NCBI GenBank assembly: GCA_013289195.1
Contig: JABDAI010000044.1
Span: 1-9,958 of the forward strand
Reading direction: 5' to 3'
Length of the DNA: 9,958 nucleotides
Origin: Verrucomicrobiota bacterium
GTDB lineage: Bacteria; Verrucomicrobiota; Verrucomicrobiae; Opitutales; CG1-02-43-26
The stretch's first letter is position 1. The number at the start of each line of letters is the position of its first letter. The notes below the pieces were generated by a model. The model was not told where the DNA came from, did no database searches, and saw nothing but the letters and a program-made list of their open reading frames with translations. Both the position numbers and the translations under genes were made by a program. Below are positions 6,933 through 9,958 of this stretch, piece after piece.

Positions 6933-8104
6933 TTCACTATCTCCTTATTCCATAATTTCTTCAAAAAACTCATAATAGGCAGGATGTGGACTTCGATTCC
7001 TTCATATATTTTGACCCTAGCTCTCGGCGTAGAGCATACGACAATATTCTTGCTTTCGGGATGCTCTTGAGCAAATGCGATAAGTCCTCTGAGATCGTTT
7101 TTCTTTATTTCATTCGATACCTTAACTTCAATAGCAACTATCGAAGAATCAGAGATAATAAAGTCTACTTCCAGACCTGTTTTTGTCCGCCAATAAGATA
7201 AATCAAAGTCTAAATCATTCAATCCTTTATAAGCAATAAGTTCCGTCAATATGTAGTGTTCGAGCATTCGGCCAGCTAAATCTCCTTTAATTTCTTCGAT
7301 ACTTCTTCTAGCTAATATATTGCCAACACCCACATCGAATAAATAGAATTTGGGTACCGCAGTGATCAATTCTCGTTTCATTTGCTTACGATAAGGAAGT
7401 AAAAAATAACCCAGAAGTGTATCAAATAATATCTGATAATATTCTTTGACTGTTTTCATATCAACTCCACATTCCCGTGCAATATTAGTGTAATTGATCA
7501 TTTGGCCGTTGCTATATCCTACACTATCCAAAAAACGAGCAAAGGCAGGAAAGCTACGTACCAAACCCTCTTGTTTAATTTCTTCCGTTAAATAATCTCC
7601 CACATAAGATTTGAGCGACTTCTTGGGATTCTTTGAATCATAATGCGAGGGGATAGACCCATAGTTAAGCACTTTCAGCAAATCAAAATCAGTGATCTCA
7701 GGATAAACTAAAGGGAAAAAAGTATAACGCCAAGCTCTTCCACCCAATAAATTAGCACCCGTTGTTTTGAGTTTTCTTGCACTCGATCCACATAAAATGA
7801 AATAGGCATCCGTATTTTCTATCAACCAATGAATTTCATCTAATAAACTCGGTATTTTTTGGACTTCATCTATGATAATAGGATACTGAAGGGCATCCTT
7901 AGATAAAGCCAAAATCTCTTCGCGCAATCGACTAGGATTCTTAAGCAAATCAAAAAACAAGTCTGTTTTCAGTAAATCGTAAAATACCGAATGAGTAAAA
8001 TGATCCTTCAAATACGTCGATTTACCTGTCTTTCTTGCACCCCATAAAAAAGCTGATTGGTTTTTCGGTAATTTCAATCGCAATAATCGTTTATAAAATG
8101 ACAT
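6929..8104 (-). CDS. AAA ATPase with C-terminal DUF4143 domain (second copy)
   Basis: A 391-aa relative of the ATPase at 1126-2355, from a different subfamily. Walker A is GARKTGKST (22-30), Walker B is PIIIDEVQ (75-82), and a sensor-like GSSAR is at 106-110. GGRAWRYTFFPL (121-132) is the usual link to the helical middle domain. The C-terminal nuclease-like part has LEVDF (311-315) and AIEVK (324-328), so D314, E326 and K328 are all kept. The two proteins share architecture but little more than motif-level identity, so they look like separately acquired members rather than a recent duplication. Translation starts at the ATG 8104-8102; AAGGA-like purines lie about 16 bases upstream, too far for a strong Shine-Dalgarno. 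Its stop shares TTAA (6929-6932) with the symporter stop. Function unknown. Confidence 0.88.
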   Translation of the reverse strand: MSFYKRLLRLKLPKNQSAFLWGARKTGKSTYLKDHFTHSVFYDLLKTDLFFDLLKNPSRLREEILALSKDALQYPIIIDEVQKIPSLLDEIHWLIENTDAYFILCGSSARKLKTTGANLLGGRAWRYTFFPLVYPEITDFDLLKVLNYGSIPSHYDSKNPKKSLKSYVGDYLTEEIKQEGLVRSFPAFARFLDSVGYSNGQMINYTNIARECGVDMKTVKEYYQILFDTLLGYFLLPYRKQMKRELITAVPKFYLFDVGVGNILARRSIEEIKGDLAGRMLEHYILTELIAYKGLNDLDFDLSYWRTKTGLEVDFIISDSSIVAIEVKVSNEIKKNDLRGLIAFAQEHPESKNIVVCSTPRARVKIYEGIEVHILPIMSFLKKLWNKEIVN

Positions 8105-8124
8105 AATTTCGCTTGCTTTCCTTA

Positions 8125-8153
8125 ACTATACGGAATGAATTCCGGATTTTCAA
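8125..8153 (-). promoter_or_regulatory. Candidate promoter of the second ATPase gene with an operator-like palindrome in the spacer
   Basis: Read on the minus strand, TTGAAA (8153-8148) and TATAGT (8130-8125) are separated by exactly 17 bp, a good sigma-70 match. The spacer is almost entirely the palindrome CGGAA-TTCA-TTCCG. Transcription would begin near 8118, leaving a leader of about 14 bases before the ATG at 8104. A protein bound to the palindrome would block RNA polymerase, so repression (possibly autoregulation) is the natural inference. Confidence 0.6.
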
Positions 8154-8183
8154 GGTTTTTTACGGAATGAATTCCGGATTTTC
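8129..8183 (-). repeat. Two identical 23-bp palindromic repeats upstream of the second ATPase gene
   Basis: Two perfect 23-bp copies lie at 8129-8151 and 8161-8183, 32 bp apart start to start (about three helical turns), separated by 9 bp. Each holds the dyad CGGAA-4-TTCCG and, in gene orientation, begins GAAAATCCGGA and ends CCGTA. Only the gene-proximal copy is flanked by good -35 and -10 hexamers; around the distal copy these are TAGAAA and TAAAAA. Three-turn spacing of identical dyads is typical of cooperative operator sites. Confidence 0.88.
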
Positions 8184-8218
8184 TATACATATTTATTTCG
8201 AATTGAAGTTTTTTGCAT

Positions 8219-8286
8219 AAAAGAAAAAGCAATCAAAAATGCAGCCAATTCATGTAACGCTTGAATAATACAGTATTTTTGATTGC
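8219..8286 (-). terminator. Terminator-like inverted repeat downstream of the MerR-type gene
   Basis: A perfect 12-bp inverted repeat (GCAATCAAAAAT at 8229-8240, ATTTTTGATTGC at 8275-8286) encloses a 34-nt loop that can form an inner 5-bp stem (ATTCA/TGAAT). On the minus strand the stem is followed by a T-rich run (TTTTTCTTTT, 8228-8219), as in an intrinsic terminator, 37 bp after the regulator stop. The stem is AT-rich and the loop is long, so termination efficiency is uncertain. It would insulate the ATPase gene from the regulator transcript. Confidence 0.5.
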
Positions 8287-8323
8287 CAATCGATGATTGA
8301 TATTAAGTGATACGCACTTCTCT

Positions 8324-9286
8324 TTAATTTGTTATCTTTAAGAAGTTCGCTCTAAGCCATTTTTTAGCCACTTCGCTTACCTTATCATCTTTTAATGCCA
8401 TTTCTACAACCTCATCTTTTAAAGATTGCTCATCACCGCACATATTTTCCAATAAGTCATTCCATTCCATTGCAATCTCTTTAGAAGATTTCGACTTCGA
8501 ACCTATTTGTAACAATAGATTTTCAATAGCATTTAGATAATAAGCATCGACAGCCTTATCGAGCCACTCGACAATCCCTGGCGATAATGCATGTTCGCCC
8601 TCCATTTGCCCTTCTTTATAGCCTTTTTCCCATATTTTAGTGCGCAGTCCTGCATATTTTTTGCCATATAAACCATTGACAAGATCCATGAGTTTCTTTC
8701 CTGACGTGATACCAAACTCACTTTCAGGATCTTTATCAAGATTATCGCCAATTTGTTGTACTAAATTGGCCCATTCCTTCTCAAAAGCTTCCTTTTGAGC
8801 TTTCGTAAATCTAGTTTTCAATTCTTGTTCAAAACTAGCATATTGTTTTAATTCTTCTGGACTGAATATTCTTCCAGCCCAAGATGTTTCAAGTTCTTTT
8901 GTCATACGATATACCTCTATTAATTTAATGATTGTTTTCCAAGGAATGGATTTATCTACATCACAATTAGAGATTATCTCATTTAACGTTTTACTGGTTT
9001 CAAAAAGTGTTTTTGCATTTTCTTCTAAAAGCTTTGCTTGCTTTAAAAAACTATCAAAAACATTGATGTCCTCTTTCAATATCGCCTTAATTTTAGACAA
9101 CTGAAATCCAAAAAACTTGAGTGCAATAATCTGTTGTAACTTCAACAAATCCTTTTCTCCATAACAACGATATCCATTAGCAAGTCGTATAGATGGCTCA
9201 AGTAAACCAATTTTATCATAATAATGCAAGGTTTGCACCGATACTTTAGTTAATTGACTCAAATCTTTAACATACCATGTTTTCAT
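8324..9286 (-). CDS. MerR-family transcriptional regulator with TipAS-like effector domain
   Basis: A 320-aa activator-type regulator. Residues 1-70 are a MerR winged helix: YVKDLSQLTKVSVQTLHYYD (5-24), then GLLEPSIRLANGYRCY, with the usual R and Y of the recognition wing. Residues about 72-110 form the dimerising helix. The rest (about 130-320) is helical and resembles the TipAS ligand-binding domain, including FEKEWANLVQQI followed by DKDPES. TipAS proteins bind small hydrophobic drugs or peptides and then untwist a promoter with a long spacer. The ATG at 9286 has AAGGA at 9300-9296, spaced 9 bases, one of the clearest Shine-Dalgarno sites in the window. Its upstream region shows a 19-bp-spacer promoter, which implies that it regulates itself. 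No obvious efflux or resistance target is adjacent, so the regulon is unknown. Confidence 0.85.
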   Translation of the reverse strand: MKTWYVKDLSQLTKVSVQTLHYYDKIGLLEPSIRLANGYRCYGEKDLLKLQQIIALKFFGFQLSKIKAILKEDINVFDSFLKQAKLLEENAKTLFETSKTLNEIISNCDVDKSIPWKTIIKLIEVYRMTKELETSWAGRIFSPEELKQYASFEQELKTRFTKAQKEAFEKEWANLVQQIGDNLDKDPESEFGITSGKKLMDLVNGLYGKKYAGLRTKIWEKGYKEGQMEGEHALSPGIVEWLDKAVDAYYLNAIENLLLQIGSKSKSSKEIAMEWNDLLENMCGDEQSLKDEVVEMALKDDKVSEVAKKWLRANFLKITN

Positions 9287-9309
9287 CGTTATTTTTCCTT
9301 AGTTTTTTT

Positions 9310-9340
9310 ATTCTAGGGTATATAGTAAGTATAGTGTAAA
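9310..9340 (-). promoter_or_regulatory. MerR-type promoter with 19-bp spacer
   Basis: On the minus strand TTTACA (9340-9335) and TAGAAT (9315-9310) are separated by 19 bp. The long spacer is the hallmark of promoters controlled by MerR-family proteins, which twist the DNA to bring the two hexamers into register. The spacer contains the direct repeat TATAGT (on the plus strand at 9321-9326 and 9330-9335) but only a weak dyad. The expected start near 9303 leaves a leader of about 17 bases that includes the AAGGA site. Confidence 0.6.
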
Positions 9341-9397
9341 GCGTTTTTGATTATTTTTTTATAAAAAATTGAAAAAAATTAAAACTTCGAAAATTTT

Positions 9398-9431
9398 TAA
9401 AAATAAAAAGCCCTTACTATAAAATAAGGGC
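9398..9431 (-). terminator. Intrinsic terminator of the tRNA-Glu gene
   Basis: A perfect 7-bp stem (GCCCTTA at 9410-9416 and TAAGGGC at 9425-9431, 8-nt loop) is followed on the minus strand by a T-rich run (TTTTTATTTTT, 9409-9399). It lies 12 bp past the 3' end of the tRNA. It also separates the tRNA from the MerR-type gene further along the same strand. Confidence 0.85.
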
Positions 9432-9442
9432 CCTTTCAAAGG

Positions 9443-9520
9443 TGGCATCCCGTAGGGGATTCGAACCCCTGTCGCTGGAATGAAAATCCAGTGTCCTAGA
9501 CCGGGCTAGACGAACGGGAC
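9443..9520 (-). tRNA. tRNA-Glu (anticodon UUC), CCA encoded
   Basis: On the minus strand the gene folds into a full cloverleaf. The acceptor arms are GTCCCGT and ACGGGAT (a G-U at the first pair), the anticodon arm is CTGGA/TCCAG with loop TTTTCAT giving anticodon TTC, and the T arm is AGGGG/CCCCT with TTCGAAT. The discriminator G and the CCA tail (9446-9443) are encoded. It reads GAA/GAG. In chlamydiae and many other bacteria, charged tRNA-Glu also feeds haem synthesis; that is family knowledge and is not visible here. Confidence 0.96.
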
Positions 9521-9535
9521 TCAATATATACAAAG

Positions 9536-9565
9536 TACATAATTGAAAATAAATTTCTTTCTCAA
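9536..9565 (-). promoter_or_regulatory. Possible promoter of tRNA-Glu
   Basis: On the minus strand TTGAGA (9565-9560) and TATGTA (9541-9536) are 18 bp apart, with the tRNA 5' end 15 bp beyond the second hexamer. Match and position are reasonable, but the surrounding DNA is very AT-rich and offers alternatives (TATATA at 9530-9525). Confidence 0.35.
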
Positions 9566-9683
9566 TATTGCAAGCCTTTTTTTATTTTTTTAAAGCTGCA
9601 AATAATAGTTTTATTTGGAATCTAGGAAAATTTTTAATTACAATCTAAATTGAGCCACTATTACTCTTTATCTGATTTTTAAT

Positions 9684-9958
9684 TTACTGACTCTTGGGTT
9701 GTTCGGAAATTGTCAGTATGATGTTATTTTCCTTTCCTGCGCCTGCATAAAGTTCATAATAAGTGGTATTTACAGACAAACGCAATTTAACTGCAGGATC
9801 ACCTACTTCATAATTATCAATTGTGGCACTTTTTGTAACATCCACTTCTTGCCCCGGCTTACCATTTTCAAAACGTAATTTTAAACTGGTAAACCTGTAG
9901 CAAGGCGTAGGAACTGTAAATTTTTTTTCTGCCCCGAGCGGATTAAGACCTCTTGGCG
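9684..9958 (-). CDS. Unrecognised protein, C-terminal 90 residues only
   Basis: An open frame enters from the right edge (first full codon at 9956) and ends with TAA at 9686-9684. No start codon lies within the window. The visible part begins PRGLNPLGAEKKF and ends ISEQPKSQ. It alternates hydrophobic and polar residues (SLKLRFENG, AVKLRLSVNTTYYELY, NNIILTI), the pattern of a beta-strand-rich domain, with no transmembrane segment and one Cys (C19 of the fragment). The alternatives in the other two frames are blocked by stops, and codon use is AT-rich like its neighbours. The family is not recognised. The 163 bp between this gene and the tRNA hold only AT-rich sequence and the possible tRNA promoter. 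Confidence 0.7.
   Translation of the reverse strand, partial: PRGLNPLGAEKKFTVPTPCYRFTSLKLRFENGKPGQEVDVTKSATIDNYEVGDPAVKLRLSVNTTYYELYAGAGKENNIILTISEQPKSQ

Noticed and set aside
9443..9520. tRNA-Glu as an integration site
   Set aside because: No integrase gene and no direct repeat of the tRNA 3' end is visible within the window.
9569..9600. Hairpin GCAAGCCTTT…AAAGCTGC as a terminator
   Set aside because: The arms pair only with bulges, and the loop is a plain A/T run; it could be chance in AT-rich DNA.

Overview
This AT-rich window (roughly 35% GC by eye) is bacterial. The most economical reading is an environmental chlamydia (Parachlamydiales-like). The clues are a three-gene metal ABC cassette in the order binding protein–ATPase–permease, similar to the chlamydial CT415–CT417 cluster; a divergent AGCS amino-acid carrier; a type 4 uracil-DNA glycosylase; and several genes without a clear Shine-Dalgarno sequence. 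This assignment is an inference from gene content, since no rRNA is present.

Layout. A uracil-DNA glycosylase gene (4–840, +) is followed by a 280-bp region with no gene that holds a regular array of 23-bp units (877–1111). The array runs into the start of a DUF4143-type AAA ATPase gene (1126–2355, +). Next comes a tightly packed, probably co-transcribed set: a metal-binding lipoprotein-like/periplasmic protein, its ABC ATPase and its membrane permease (2398–4909), then an MNT nucleotidyltransferase/HEPT pair resembling the MntA–HepT toxin–antitoxin system (4925–5558), then an AGCS Na+:amino-acid symporter (5592–6932). On the minus strand, a second DUF4143-type ATPase (6929–8104) meets the symporter tail to tail. 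It is preceded by two copies of another 23-bp element, this one palindromic. Further right on the minus strand are a MerR/TipAS-like regulator (8324–9286) with a 19-bp-spacer promoter, a tRNA-Glu(UUC) with its terminator, and the C-terminal part of an unrecognised protein running off the right edge.

Most unusual point. Both DUF4143 ATPase genes carry their own 23-bp repeated element directly at the start of the gene. The two element types differ, but both contain an A-tract followed by two variable bases and CGGA (AAAACGCGGA and AAAATCCGGA), in the same orientation relative to the gene. In each case the gene-proximal copy sits inside the spacer of a plausible sigma-70 promoter with a 17-bp spacer. 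This suggests that each ATPase gene travels with a private operator array and is controlled through it, possibly by its own product. The sequence shows the repeats and the promoter match; the regulatory role is inferred.
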